Part shown: piece after piece, positions 13,821-23,460 of the stretch
Position numbering within the stretch: position 1 is the stretch's first letter
Layout: each line of letters starts with the position of its first letter
NCBI GenBank assembly: GCA_002421995.1
Contig: DISP01000030.1
Location: 1-26,394, forward strand
Direction: 5' to 3'
Source of the DNA: Bacteroidales bacterium UBA6207
Lineage (GTDB): Bacteria > Bacteroidota > Bacteroidia > Bacteroidales > F082
Length of the DNA: 26,394 nucleotides
Notes under the pieces: generated by a model
Told to the model about the DNA's origin: nothing
Database searches by the model: none
The model's input: only the letters and a program-made list of their open reading frames with translations
Program-made: the position numbers and the translations under genes

Positions 13821-16205
13821 TTAAAACTCTACCATCACACCAATAGTAGGCAAAACAGTACCACTGTAATTCGGTATTCCTTTCAACACATAGCGTGTCT
13901 GGTTGTCAGTGGTTTGAAAGTTTCCATTACTGTCCTTCACGCGCACATAGTTGTCCTGTCCTTTCGCCTGGAAATTGTAAAGGTTCTGAATATCGAGATA
14001 AAACATCAGGCTCCAGTTTTCGAAAAAGTACTTCTTGTCCACCCTCAGGTCGAGCTGATGGAAAGGATCAAGGCGCAGTTCGTTGAGTCTGTCATAGTCG
14101 AGATATGGCGCTCCCTGTGCATTCCATGCAGCAATCAGCGACGATTTTTCAAGGTCATAGGGCGTATAGGGTAATCCGCCATTGAAGCGCCACTTTGCAC
14201 CCACAATCCAGTTTCGTTTGAGATTTTGCGAGAGGGTTACAACGGCAATATGTCTGAAATCCCAGCTGGAGGGTATTGAAACTGCATTTTTATCTTCAAA
14301 CTCACTACGCACAAATGTATAACTGACGATCAGGTTAAGACCCGATTTGAGTTTACTGCGGTTTACGAGTTCAAAACCAAAGGCTTTTCCCCGCCCTGAT
14401 GAAATCACAGCTTCGTTCCCAAGTACACCATAGTCAGCGCCTTTGTTTGCCAGGGTGATGGAGTCACGCAGTGAGAAAGGATAATTATCGTATTGTTTCA
14501 CAAAGGCCTCAGCTGAGAAAAACAATTCATCCTTCGGAATATACTGTATGCCGGCAATGTAGTGATTAGCCGCAATATACTTTAGCGCATTGTCCTTGTT
14601 TACAAGCACTCCGGCCTGATTGCGGTAGCCCAGTGTGGTGTATGCAGGCAGCTGGTAATAGCGTCCAAAATTACCCGTCACAGCCCATTTATCTGTCAAT
14701 ACATAAGAGGCTGAAAGTCGTGGCGAGAGCTGTTCGAGCGGGTTCATCATGGACGAACTGTAGTTGTTGAAGTCAGTCCTCAGTCCTGCCGAAAGTGTAA
14801 GCCTGTCACTCAGAAAATTTTTGCTGAGCTGGGCAGAGGCGCTGTATTTCATCATTGTAAGATCCGACTGATATTTCAGGTCGAGCGGTGCGCCTTCAAC
14901 AAAAATCTTCTGGAAGGTGTTGGTGTTGTATTTGGCATATTCAGCACCGGCTGAATACACGAACTTAAAGTCGCCATACCTTATATTGTTTTCAAAACGC
15001 AGTTTGTTTTCAATTTCCTGCGAGCTGTAATCAAGAATCCTTGCCTGATTTTCATTGTTCTCAGGATATTTGTAGCTGGTATTGTTAAGCATATTTCGAC
15101 TCAGCACAAGCGTTTGAAAACTATTGGTTTTGAAGTGTTTATAAACTGCTCCAATGGCATAGCTCCATTGTTCGTTGACAGGAAGGTACGAAAGGATGTA
15201 TTCCTGGTCCTCAGTAGGGTTTTCGATGCCGGTATTCAGTTTGAACTGATCGAGCGAACCGATGCTCACAATCGTGAGTTCATTGTGCTTGTCGAAACGT
15301 GTTTTCCATTTCAGCTGATAATCGTTGAAGGTAGGGAGAAATGGCAGGCCAATGGCATCAAAAAGCAATTGAAGATAGGAACGGCGCACCGAAACAATAA
15401 AACCCGACTTCTCCCCTGCCGGTCCGTCGGCGGTCAGGCTTATCTCGGAGGCACCGAGACTTGCGCGAAATTTGGTTTTTTCTTTATTGCCTTCCTTTTG
15501 TGTAAACTCAAATACTCCGCTAAGGGCATTGCCTCTGTTGGCCGGAAAAGCACCCGAATAATAGTCAACCGAGCTGATAAAGTCGGCATTCAAAATGCCC
15601 ACTGCACCGCCTGATGAGCCTTGCGTGGCAAAGTGGTTGATGTTTGGAATCTGTACACCATCAAGAAAAAATGTTGCTTCTGTTGGTCCCCCCCCGCGAA
15701 TGATTATGTCGTTGCGGAATGAAACCCCCGAACCCACGCCAGGTAATGACTGTATCACTCTTGAGATGTCTCTGTTGCTTCCCGGACTTGTCTCTATTTC
15801 CGAAACACCAAGTTTTTGCAACGAGAGCGGGCTTTCTTCGGTGCGCACAAAAGGATTGGCTTTCACCTCCACTTCCTGCAGTGCCACACCCGCATTCTGC
15901 ATCCTGATCTCGACAAACTCAATCTTTGAATTGGTCACCTGAATCTCGTTCGAAACAGTGTTTTTATAACCAACATAGGTGGCTTCGAGTGCTACAAAGC
16001 CTGGTTTCAGTCCTGTGATAAGAAATCGTCCGTCAAAATCGGTGGTTGCACCAATCGTCGTTCCTTTCACAACGACATTGGCAAACGGAAGTGGCTCGTT
16101 GCTGGTTGCATCAATGACTCTTCCCTGCAACTGACCTCTCTGCGCCAATAATTGCCGGCTAAAGAATAGTGTTAAAATGAGTAGCGTTAGTGTTGTCTTA
16201 TTCAT
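13821..16205 (-). CDS. TonB-dependent outer-membrane receptor
   Basis: 794 residues with a signal peptide (about 1-21). A carboxypeptidase-regulatory-like domain covers about 24-105 (LQGRVIDATSNEPLPFANV, GATTDFDGRFLITGL). The plug follows at about 125-235, with NDIIIRGGGPTEATFFLDG and NADFISSVDYYSGAFPANRGN. The rest is the 22-strand barrel, rich in aromatic strands (ITASA-type turns, TFVRSEFEDKN, DLRVDKKYFFENWSLMFYLDIQNLYN), ending in a strand with a C-terminal Phe. It should import a ligand across the outer membrane using TonB energy. There is no SusD partner, so glycan import is less likely than metal-chelate or vitamin uptake. Upstream by one base lies a DUF2271-like lipoprotein, presumably a partner. 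Confidence 0.96.
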   Translation of the reverse strand: MNKTTLTLLILTLFFSRQLLAQRGQLQGRVIDATSNEPLPFANVVVKGTTIGATTDFDGRFLITGLKPGFVALEATYVGYKNTVSNEIQVTNSKIEFVEIRMQNAGVALQEVEVKANPFVRTEESPLSLQKLGVSEIETSPGSNRDISRVIQSLPGVGSGVSFRNDIIIRGGGPTEATFFLDGVQIPNINHFATQGSSGGAVGILNADFISSVDYYSGAFPANRGNALSGVFEFTQKEGNKEKTKFRASLGASEISLTADGPAGEKSGFIVSVRRSYLQLLFDAIGLPFLPTFNDYQLKWKTRFDKHNELTIVSIGSLDQFKLNTGIENPTEDQEYILSYLPVNEQWSYAIGAVYKHFKTNSFQTLVLSRNMLNNTSYKYPENNENQARILDYSSQEIENKLRFENNIRYGDFKFVYSAGAEYAKYNTNTFQKIFVEGAPLDLKYQSDLTMMKYSASAQLSKNFLSDRLTLSAGLRTDFNNYSSSMMNPLEQLSPRLSASYVLTDKWAVTGNFGRYYQLPAYTTLGYRNQAGVLVNKDNALKYIAANHYIAGIQYIPKDELFFSAEAFVKQYDNYPFSLRDSITLANKGADYGVLGNEAVISSGRGKAFGFELVNRSKLKSGLNLIVSYTFVRSEFEDKNAVSIPSSWDFRHIAVVTLSQNLKRNWIVGAKWRFNGGLPYTPYDLEKSSLIAAWNAQGAPYLDYDRLNELRLDPFHQLDLRVDKKYFFENWSLMFYLDIQNLYNFQAKGQDNYVRVKDSNGNFQTTDNQTRYVLKGIPNYSGTVLPTIGVMVEF

Positions 16206-16206
16206 T

Positions 16207-16965
16207 TTATTTCCTGATTGTTAAGGTAATTTGGTTGAAAATTTGCAGTGCGGTGGTATATCCGCTCAGGTCGGTGTAGAGGTTCCCGTCCTGTCCGGCA
16301 AAGGCTCCATGGCCGACAGGGTTGAGGTGGTAAACATCCATCGGGGCATCGAGGTTCACATCCACAGCGTAGATGAGTGAGGGCTGCGCAGAGCTTTTGT
16401 AATCCGGAAAATCTGGATATTTGTCATTTGTCCAGAATCTATTCCAGTCCCAGGGTTGGTTCACTTCAACTACCACGCGCAGTTTTCTGAAGGACTGCGA
16501 TTTTGGCAATGTTTCCAGACGGAAATTGCCTGCCGGAGTGGCTCCGCTGAATGCATCTGCCACCGGAGCGTCGGGAGTTGGCATCACTTTTTCTGTTGAA
16601 ACACCTTCTCTTTTATGCACCCAATATGGCAAAGCTGCAGGCCTCACAGATTTACCGGGCACCTTCAGCCATTTTCCGTCGCCGGCATCACCATAGCGGT
16701 AAAACCCGTTGGCGATGCTACGTGTCACAAACAAGGTTTGGATGAGCTCACCATCCGGACTCTCGAGCCAGATGGCAAATGTTGGATGGTTGTGTGCTTT
16801 TCCTTTGACAAATGAAAAAAGAAACTCCGGCCCCTGCGTTCCAAAGTTCTTTTTGATCACTTCTTCCTGTTCATTACCTGGAGCTGAGACCTTTGCGGTG
16901 GTGCATGAAACAACAGCCATTGACAAAGTAATGAGCAATGAAAAAATAAAACTCTGACTTTTCAT
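16207..16965 (-). CDS. DUF2271-like lipoprotein co-transcribed with the TonB-dependent receptor
   Basis: 252 residues. The N-terminus is a lipoprotein signal ending in VVSC with Cys21. The body resembles DUF2271-type periplasmic proteins: HPTFAIWLESPDGELIQTLFVTRS, then GDGKWLKVPGKSVRPAALPYW, DAFSGATPAGNF, and a long C-terminal beta region with LRVVVEVNQPWDWNRFW. The family is often found next to iron-uptake or PepSY proteins, but its role is unknown. The start of the receptor gene lies one base after the stop, so the two are translationally linked; the lipoprotein may handle the receptor's ligand. Transcription probably begins in the 16966-17024 gap; no standard promoter is visible there. Confidence 0.75.
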   Translation of the reverse strand: MKSQSFIFSLLITLSMAVVSCTTAKVSAPGNEQEEVIKKNFGTQGPEFLFSFVKGKAHNHPTFAIWLESPDGELIQTLFVTRSIANGFYRYGDAGDGKWLKVPGKSVRPAALPYWVHKREGVSTEKVMPTPDAPVADAFSGATPAGNFRLETLPKSQSFRKLRVVVEVNQPWDWNRFWTNDKYPDFPDYKSSAQPSLIYAVDVNLDAPMDVYHLNPVGHGAFAGQDGNLYTDLSGYTTALQIFNQITLTIRK

Positions 16966-17024
16966 ACGTTTTGTTATTTGTGGGAATAAACAATACGTAA
17001 GGAAGAATGTTCAGCATGCATAAT

Positions 17025-17055
17025 AAAAAAAGCCCCTGAAAGGAGCTTTTTTTTT
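17025..17055 (-). terminator. Intrinsic terminator downstream of dnaN
   Basis: GCCCCT (17032-17037) pairs with AGGAGC (17041-17046) around GAA with one C-A mismatch, flanked by A-runs and T-runs that extend the stem. On the minus strand it is followed by TTTTTTTATTA and lies 17 bp beyond the dnaN stop. The A/T flanks are symmetric, so it could act in both directions. Confidence 0.8.
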
Positions 17056-17071
17056 ATTTTGAATCTACGTC

Positions 17072-18199
17072 TTACTGATTGAGCATCACTGGCATTACAA
17101 GCATCAGTATGTCTTCGTTTTCGTTGTCATTATCCACCGGGAAAAGAATTCCGGCCCTGTTTGGCGCCGACATCTCCAGCCTGATTTCAAACTGATCAAG
17201 GTTGTTGAGCATCTCCTGGAAGAACCTCGAGTTGAAACCAATTTCCAGATCATCGCCTTCGTAGCTGCAGCTCAGACGTTCCTTGGCTTCGTTGGCATAA
17301 TCAAGGTCTTCGGCCGAAAGGAACAACTCCTGACCCGAAATTTTGAAACGCACCTGATGTGTGCTTTGGTTGGCAAAGATGGCTACACGGCGCAACGAAT
17401 TCAGCAGCGCTGCACGGTCAATGGTGAGTTTATTGGGATTCTGAGCAGGGATAACAGCTTCGTAGTTCGGATAACGTCCTTCGATGAGCCGGCACACCAT
17501 TTTCACATTACTGAATGTGAAGTGGGCATTCGTTTGGTTAAAGTCAATCAAAACAGTCTCATCCTGACGCGACGAGAGGATATTTTTGAGTTGGTTGATT
17601 GGTTTCTTAGGCAGGATAAACGACGCCACGAAATCGCTTTTTGCATCTAGACGGCGGTAGCGCACTAATTTGTGTGCATCTGTTGCCACAAAAGTGATAT
17701 GTTCTTCTTTGAGTTCGCACAACACACCCGACATGGCCGGCCGCAATTCATCATTACCTGTTGCGAAAACCGTCTTCTCAAAAGCGTTCACGAGCACCTC
17801 TCCTTTCAGCTCCACACGATTCGTGTCAACGATGGTTGGGAGCTTTGGAAACTCGTCGCTGCGGTGACCAGCAAGTTTGAACTTTCCTTCACCTGCCAAC
17901 AGTTCGATGGTGAGGGTATCGGGGTTTACTTCGAAGGTTACCGGGATATCAGGAAAAGTCTTCATGATATCGAGCAGAATCTTTGCCGGGATAGCCACTT
18001 CGCCTTTGCCCTCAACAAGATCCGGAACAAGACTGATGATCATTGTTGTTTCGAGGTCTGAGGCGGTTATCTCCAGTTCGCTGTCCTGGATACGAAACAG
18101 AAAATCATCGAGAATGGGAAGGGTATTGCTGGAGTTAAGCACGCCACTGAGGGCCTGAAGGCTACGTAACAGTTTGAGGCTGGTAATGATAAATTTCAT
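17072..18199 (-). CDS. dnaN: DNA polymerase III beta subunit (sliding clamp)
   Basis: 375 residues, the usual length. The N-terminus MKFIITSLKLLRSLQALSGVL and SSNTLPILDDFLFRI, ITASDLETTM, the middle LAGHRSDEFPKLP and the TDAHKLVRYR motif are typical, as are RPAMSGVL before it and EGRYPNYEAVIP later. The C-terminus ends in DILMLVMPVMLNQ, the family's VMPM(R) ending in a slightly changed form. It forms the ring that holds the replicative polymerase on DNA. It is not next to dnaA or recF here. A 71-bp gap separates it from plsY upstream, with an imperfect TACACTTTG box at 18215-18223, and a terminator lies downstream. Confidence 0.98.
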   Translation of the reverse strand: MKFIITSLKLLRSLQALSGVLNSSNTLPILDDFLFRIQDSELEITASDLETTMIISLVPDLVEGKGEVAIPAKILLDIMKTFPDIPVTFEVNPDTLTIELLAGEGKFKLAGHRSDEFPKLPTIVDTNRVELKGEVLVNAFEKTVFATGNDELRPAMSGVLCELKEEHITFVATDAHKLVRYRRLDAKSDFVASFILPKKPINQLKNILSSRQDETVLIDFNQTNAHFTFSNVKMVCRLIEGRYPNYEAVIPAQNPNKLTIDRAALLNSLRRVAIFANQSTHQVRFKISGQELFLSAEDLDYANEAKERLSCSYEGDDLEIGFNSRFFQEMLNNLDQFEIRLEMSAPNRAGILFPVDNDNENEDILMLVMPVMLNQ

Positions 18200-18270
18200 A
18201 TTTCAATAAATTTTCAAAGTGTAAAATTAGAGAATTTTGCGCAATGCAAAAATTTTCTTTCCTACAATAA

Positions 18271-18912
18271 TTATTTCTTCTTTTTATTTCCTGAAAAATT
18301 CACTTTTGACTCTGTTCCTGTTATCAGTCGTTTGATGTTTTTGCGGTGTGTAAACGGCAAAAAGATGGCAACAAGCACAGCAAGTACATTATAGGACCAA
18401 TGAGGTGCCGGAAATACAAAAAACACGAACAAGGGAAAAGTGATGCCGGCAGTAATACTTGCCAGCGATACGTATTTACTGATTATTAGCACAGTAGCAA
18501 AAATTGCGACCGCCACCCATGCTGCATATGGGAACAAGCCAAGCCCCACACCAAGCAGGGTTGCAACACCTTTTCCACCCCTGAAACCTGCAAAGAGAGG
18601 GAGCGTGTGCCCTACCACTGCTGCAGCACCGGCTGCAATTTCAAGCAAAGGCGGGACATCGGCACTTCCGGTCCAGGCCATTATCTTAGTCACCAAAATA
18701 ACTGCAAGATAGCCTTTGAATACATCGGTAAGCAGCACAGGGATGCCGGCCTTGACACCAAGAACGCGTATAGTATTGGTGGCTCCGGCATTGCCCGAGC
18801 CTTCGTTGCGAACGTCAACCCCATAAAACCATTTACCTACCCAAACGGCAGTCGGGATTGAACCAAGCACATAAGCAGCAAGAAGTGAGAGAATTATTCC
18901 AGTCATACTCAT
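18271..18912 (-). CDS. plsY: Acyl-phosphate:glycerol-3-phosphate acyltransferase
   Basis: 213 residues with five membrane segments. The three PlsY motifs are intact: GSGNAGATN (38-46), GHTLPLFAGFRGGKGVAT (101-118) and the later PFTHRKNIKRL glycerol-3-phosphate/acyl region, plus DVFKG (63-67). It transfers the acyl group from acyl phosphate to sn-glycerol 3-phosphate, the first step of phospholipid synthesis, in the inner membrane. The ATG at 18912 overlaps the stop of the 1514-aa gene as ATGA, so translation is coupled; ATG 18906 is a less likely alternative. The C-terminal tail is lysine-rich. Confidence 0.97.
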   Translation of the reverse strand: MSMTGIILSLLAAYVLGSIPTAVWVGKWFYGVDVRNEGSGNAGATNTIRVLGVKAGIPVLLTDVFKGYLAVILVTKIMAWTGSADVPPLLEIAAGAAAVVGHTLPLFAGFRGGKGVATLLGVGLGLFPYAAWVAVAIFATVLIISKYVSLASITAGITFPLFVFFVFPAPHWSYNVLAVLVAIFLPFTHRKNIKRLITGTESKVNFSGNKKKK

Positions 18913-21900
18913 TCGATATTTTGCATTTTTCTTAAAAAATCTACCATTTTACGTTTTGTGGCCAAAGTAAATTCATACCTGCCACCTTTTTCAGGATCGT
19001 TTATCACCCTTTTTTCAGGCTTTATTTCCATCAGTGCTGAGTTGAAAGTGTTTGATGATGAGAGGCTTTGCATCACACCATTTTTGAAACTAAAAAAGTA
19101 CCATTCTTTACTGTTGAGCATCAGGTACACAGTAAAAGCATCGCCCGACCTGCTCTTTTCCAACTCAACAAAACCTTCCAGCTTTTTGTTGATCTGTGTT
19201 TTTCCAATATTGGCAAGCTGAATGCTTCCCTGGCTTACAAATGAACGTGTTGAAGGATTCCATTTCAATTTTAACTGACTAAAAACCAGACTCTTTATCA
19301 GCTTATCCGGCACTTTTCGCGGTGCTCCGTATAGACTAACTTCATTGGCAATCTTTTCAAAGTCGTTCGATGCCAGCTTCTTTTTTAGTGCCGGAAGATA
19401 AAAAGCATCCAGGCCGTCGGAGCCGGGCAGGCTCTTTCCGTTGATACTGTCAGCCATCATGCCCAGCAGTTTGTCATCAAAAGGAAAATTCAATGAGAGT
19501 AAAATATCCAGGTAGGTAGAGTCGGGAATCATTTTGTAGCTGTAAGCACCTGTGGTTTCAAGTTCCACCATGGTCATATTCAGGTCGAGCGGAATTGAAG
19601 CACGTCCGTTCACGATACATTTTTCAGTGTAAAACTCAACAAAATCAGCATCTTTATCGTTGGTACGATCCTGAATCAGGTAGCGTGAACCGGCAATGTG
19701 GTAGCGAAGCTGTCCGGACTGCGCTGCGAGCAACTTATCCGAGGCTGCCCTTGGGGTCTGCAAAAATGCTGCGTAATAGCTATCAGAGAAAGGAGCAAAA
19801 TAAAAGCCGTTTCTGACGGGAAGTCCGTTGTTATCAGTATTTTTCGCTAATACCGGCAGAATCACATCCATCGGATCAACAAGGGTGTCAAACGATACGT
19901 AAGGGAGTGTGTCTTCGTTGCATTGGTGCACAATTTTGTATCCGCCTTCAAACCTGAGAAGTTTTTGCGAAGTATTGAGATGAACATTTCCGGCAAACCT
20001 AAACCATGGATTCAGGTAGAAAGCGTCTTCGTCTTTCAGTGATGCACGCGCGATCGTATGCCCTGTTGCGTCGTTTTCGATCTGCTCAAACCGGATGTCA
20101 GTCGTTTGGCCCTGCACGTCCCTGTATGAATAATTACCCGAAGCTGCCATCTTTTTACGACTGAAAAGACGAACGTTTGCATTGGTAAAAACATGCGTCA
20201 TCGAAACTGTATCAGCCACAATAACAGCATTCTTGAGCGGTAGAATTTCTGCATTCTTAGCAATCGAAACGATGCTGTCCGAAGGAAAAACAGCCGCATC
20301 ACCTACCCGGATGATTTTCACATCTTTGGCAAGAATTCTGTAGTTAGTGAGGTCGTAGTCGGCCCTAAGACAGAAAAAAGAAAGAGAATCCTGTTCGGGA
20401 TGCACCGAGGTAAATAACGAGCCACTCAGGTTAAGCTTGATGATCTCCTTGTTTGTCATTCCTGAAAAGTCGTACCTTGTACTGAAGCTGTTGTTGTTGA
20501 GCGAAATCGTCTGCCGGCTCATGTCCCAATAGGCTTCATCAAGTGCGCAAACATAGAGGTTGAAAGGAAACGAAAGGCTGCTTTTAGAATGTATATGATT
20601 GAAGAAGCCTGTTTTTGAATCAAAGTCAATCCTGGTAAAATAATCATTAGCCAAAAAAGCCGGTCGGTCCGAACCTTGGGCTAACAGCCTGAAGTCTGCG
20701 GTATCAGCCACGAACGAACGACTTTTCAAGGCAAAATATCTGGACGCAACCACAGCATCGTCAAAAGAAAGTACTCCGTTTGCTGTCATTTCTTTGGGTG
20801 AAACACTAAACACGCCCAGCAATTTTGAGGATTCAAACAAATTGTAGGGTATGGTGTCGGTTGTCATCACCATTACGTTGCTGTCAATCTGCCAATCAAG
20901 TTTAAGCATGGCACCTTCACCTTTGGGAAAGCTAACGGTTGCAGTTTGTTCTTTCATCAGGTATTTTTCTGCTCTGCCGTTAACGCTGTCAGGCGTAAAA
21001 AAGAACTGTTTCGACCAGGCTGAAGTGGTAAGGTAGTCAATTCTTCCGAGGCCTTCAAACCCCAGGTTTGAGAGTTTTATATTGTCGAAATAGCGGGCAA
21101 GTCCATCAAATATTGGATAGCCATCGCGCGGTAGTTTGTGTTCAAAACCAAGGGAGTAGTCTTTCATCACTACCAGCGGCTCCCTGAAGGTGGGGAAAAT
21201 CCCGCCTGACGCCAGGTAACCCTCAAATCGCAGGTTGTCGGTGACAAAATTATCCAGACTGTCAATCTCAAAAGGATCAACAACATAGTAGAACGATTTG
21301 CGTTTCAGCGCACCATGCTGAATGCCTTCATCATCAAAATAAACATAACTCTCGTTGTTACTTGTGAAAACGGGAAAACGCGGAAGGTTTTTAGTTCCGG
21401 ATTTATTGAAACGCTCATCAATGCTGAGAGTTCCGGTGAGGTCGGCAAGCACATTGCGAACTTTGACATAATTTCGTTTCACCTTTGCCTCAGCAGATGG
21501 CTGATCGCGGTCGGGCACCATGAATGCGATTGAATCAATAGAGGCAAACTGAAGCTTGAATGCATCGTAGCCGAAAGTAGCTGTCTTTGCGTAAAAGTCG
21601 AACAATCCCGCTTTGACTAGCCCAGAGAAGGTGAAGTCCCTGTTTTTCTTCAAAACGATGGTTTTTTCGTCAGGAAATAGCTGAACACCCTGCGTTTCGC
21701 TCAAAACAACCTCTGCTATTCCATTGATTACCAGGTCGCGGCTCTGAAGTTTAAGCACAATATTCGGTTCGGCAGATTTGGTCACCGAATTAAAACGAAT
21801 CACATCAAAGTCATGTGTTCCGGCACGCGCTCCGGCCACTGCATCAAAACGGGAACCAAGTAGAGCAGTTTCACTTTTGGCATTATACACAAGATAACCT

Positions 21901-23453
21901 TTTGCAGCCAATTTCATAAGCTGCGCGGCTACCTGTTCAGGCGGTTTTTTGAGGTATGCCGACAAAAAACCAAGTTTCACCTCGCTTTCAATACCATTTT
22001 CCTTTTTGTATCGTGCCAGCGCTGCAACAGGATTTTCAGCATCTATCCCCATCAACTGCTCATAGTCAGCACGCGAAAAGAAGCTAGCTGACTCCGCACT
22101 GGCAGTGTTCTGCGTTTGCAAACCAAGGGCTTGCTGAAAAAACACATCATCTTTGCCGGTATCCCAATAGCATGCATCAGCAAAAATATTGACCTGGTGA
22201 TATGAATCGAAAAATGGACCATCAGGGATTCCTTTGACTGACCTTAGGAGTGTAATATAATTCTTGTCATTGTTGTATCTGAACCATAACCCGGGATGAT
22301 AAACAGAATCTTGCTCAAGGTAAATGCTCACTTCTCCCTTTTCCGACTGTATGCGGTCACTGCCAATGAGGAAATAATCGGCCCTGACAATGAGCATTGT
22401 TTTACCAGCCCGCAAAAAACTGACAGAGGCTTGATTGCCATTGAGGCCTTTGCCCACAAATGCATTACCTTCGAGAATGATGGCGCCTTTATAGCGCAGG
22501 TTTGGAAACAAACCATCCACCTCATAGTCATCGAGGTAAGATTTGAAACTGGGATAAGCCATTTTATCGCCGGGCGGACTGTTGAAAACCTGTTCTTCAA
22601 GAGCTCCCAAAACAGGCCATGGAAAATAGTCAGGATGCCGCAGCAAAACGGAATCAGCCCGAAAACCGGAAGCTTCCAATTGAATGCTGTAGTCAGAAAA
22701 ACGGGCATTTGCCTTGTTCATATTTCCGCTTTTTCTCCAGAAGAGATAGCCATCCTTTCCTTTCCAACTGTTTCGACCAAAGATCAAAACGCCCTGTGTG
22801 TTCTCTATCACAGTGCTGTCGCGTCTGGTTGCTCCGACAAGATTTCCGCTTGCTTTTAAATATAAGGTGTCGTTTTCAAAGCTGAACTGCCACTGAGCAG
22901 CACGCAAAAACCAGGAAACGGTTCCTTTTCCACCAATTTTTTGCATTTTGAGCCATTCGTCTGTGGCTTTTAGTAAATGTTCTGTATCGTCCACAGATTT
23001 AAGCTCAAGAAGTCGTTCGGCATACCGCAACCAGTTATCAAGCTGCTCATTGTCAGGTTGATTGCTTTTCGAAAGCAAAAGTATGGTTTGCAGGTAAGAA
23101 AAAATATGTCCGTGGCTTTTGATTTTTTGCTGAAACAGTCCTGCGTTCAGCAATGCTATTCTGGATTTTAAAACGGGATTAATGCTATTGTCCCAGTTTT
23201 TGTTAAAATCATTGAGAAGAATCTCTGCTGCCTGTTTGTCTTTGGGGTTGGAGGGTGATGCAAAAAAAGTTTTCAACTCGGAGATATAAACCACTGCATC
23301 GCCGCTGAATGCTGTTTTACTTTGGGCTGTCAGGGTTTGTTCAAGGCCGAAAAGAAGAAAAAAGAGAAATATAAGTGGAAATAAAACGGCAGTCTGTACT
23401 TTCCTGCCATAGCGCTTGTTACAACGATCTTTTATCATTTGCATCAAAGACAA
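18909..23453 (-). CDS. Very large secreted beta-rich protein of unknown function
   Basis: 1514 residues. A basic n-region and hydrophobic stretch (about 18-38) ending LTAQ give a signal peptide. Residues about 45-190 are helical. The rest is almost entirely short strands and turns, with recurring phrases like FEGYLASGG, LGFEGLGRIDYLT, FAGNVHLN and FFTPDSVNG. Around 1030-1175 the pattern (ADYDLTNYRILAKDVKII, VSIAKNAEILPLKNAVIVAD, ASGNYSYRD) resembles the LptA/OstA beta-jellyroll. A helical insert (457-530) looks winged-helix-like. I do not recognise a named family. It sits between prmA (7 bp) and plsY (ATGA overlap), so it is probably a housekeeping envelope protein; a lipid-handling beta-groove role is an inference. 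Confidence 0.85.
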   Translation of the reverse strand: MSLMQMIKDRCNKRYGRKVQTAVLFPLIFLFFLLFGLEQTLTAQSKTAFSGDAVVYISELKTFFASPSNPKDKQAAEILLNDFNKNWDNSINPVLKSRIALLNAGLFQQKIKSHGHIFSYLQTILLLSKSNQPDNEQLDNWLRYAERLLELKSVDDTEHLLKATDEWLKMQKIGGKGTVSWFLRAAQWQFSFENDTLYLKASGNLVGATRRDSTVIENTQGVLIFGRNSWKGKDGYLFWRKSGNMNKANARFSDYSIQLEASGFRADSVLLRHPDYFPWPVLGALEEQVFNSPPGDKMAYPSFKSYLDDYEVDGLFPNLRYKGAIILEGNAFVGKGLNGNQASVSFLRAGKTMLIVRADYFLIGSDRIQSEKGEVSIYLEQDSVYHPGLWFRYNNDKNYITLLRSVKGIPDGPFFDSYHQVNIFADACYWDTGKDDVFFQQALGLQTQNTASAESASFFSRADYEQLMGIDAENPVAALARYKKENGIESEVKLGFLSAYLKKPPEQVAAQLMKLAAKGYLVYNAKSETALLGSRFDAVAGARAGTHDFDVIRFNSVTKSAEPNIVLKLQSRDLVINGIAEVVLSETQGVQLFPDEKTIVLKKNRDFTFSGLVKAGLFDFYAKTATFGYDAFKLQFASIDSIAFMVPDRDQPSAEAKVKRNYVKVRNVLADLTGTLSIDERFNKSGTKNLPRFPVFTSNNESYVYFDDEGIQHGALKRKSFYYVVDPFEIDSLDNFVTDNLRFEGYLASGGIFPTFREPLVVMKDYSLGFEHKLPRDGYPIFDGLARYFDNIKLSNLGFEGLGRIDYLTTSAWSKQFFFTPDSVNGRAEKYLMKEQTATVSFPKGEGAMLKLDWQIDSNVMVMTTDTIPYNLFESSKLLGVFSVSPKEMTANGVLSFDDAVVASRYFALKSRSFVADTADFRLLAQGSDRPAFLANDYFTRIDFDSKTGFFNHIHSKSSLSFPFNLYVCALDEAYWDMSRQTISLNNNSFSTRYDFSGMTNKEIIKLNLSGSLFTSVHPEQDSLSFFCLRADYDLTNYRILAKDVKIIRVGDAAVFPSDSIVSIAKNAEILPLKNAVIVADTVSMTHVFTNANVRLFSRKKMAASGNYSYRDVQGQTTDIRFEQIENDATGHTIARASLKDEDAFYLNPWFRFAGNVHLNTSQKLLRFEGGYKIVHQCNEDTLPYVSFDTLVDPMDVILPVLAKNTDNNGLPVRNGFYFAPFSDSYYAAFLQTPRAASDKLLAAQSGQLRYHIAGSRYLIQDRTNDKDADFVEFYTEKCIVNGRASIPLDLNMTMVELETTGAYSYKMIPDSTYLDILLSLNFPFDDKLLGMMADSINGKSLPGSDGLDAFYLPALKKKLASNDFEKIANEVSLYGAPRKVPDKLIKSLVFSQLKLKWNPSTRSFVSQGSIQLANIGKTQINKKLEGFVELEKSRSGDAFTVYLMLNSKEWYFFSFKNGVMQSLSSSNTFNSALMEIKPEKRVINDPEKGGRYEFTLATKRKMVDFLRKMQNIE

Positions 23454-23460
23454 AAGATTG

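Noticed and set aside
22296..22859. Plus-strand open frame of 187 codons inside the 1514-aa gene
   Set aside because: The opposite strand is a continuous 1514-codon frame in register with prmA and plsY; the plus frame has low-quality composition and no family match.
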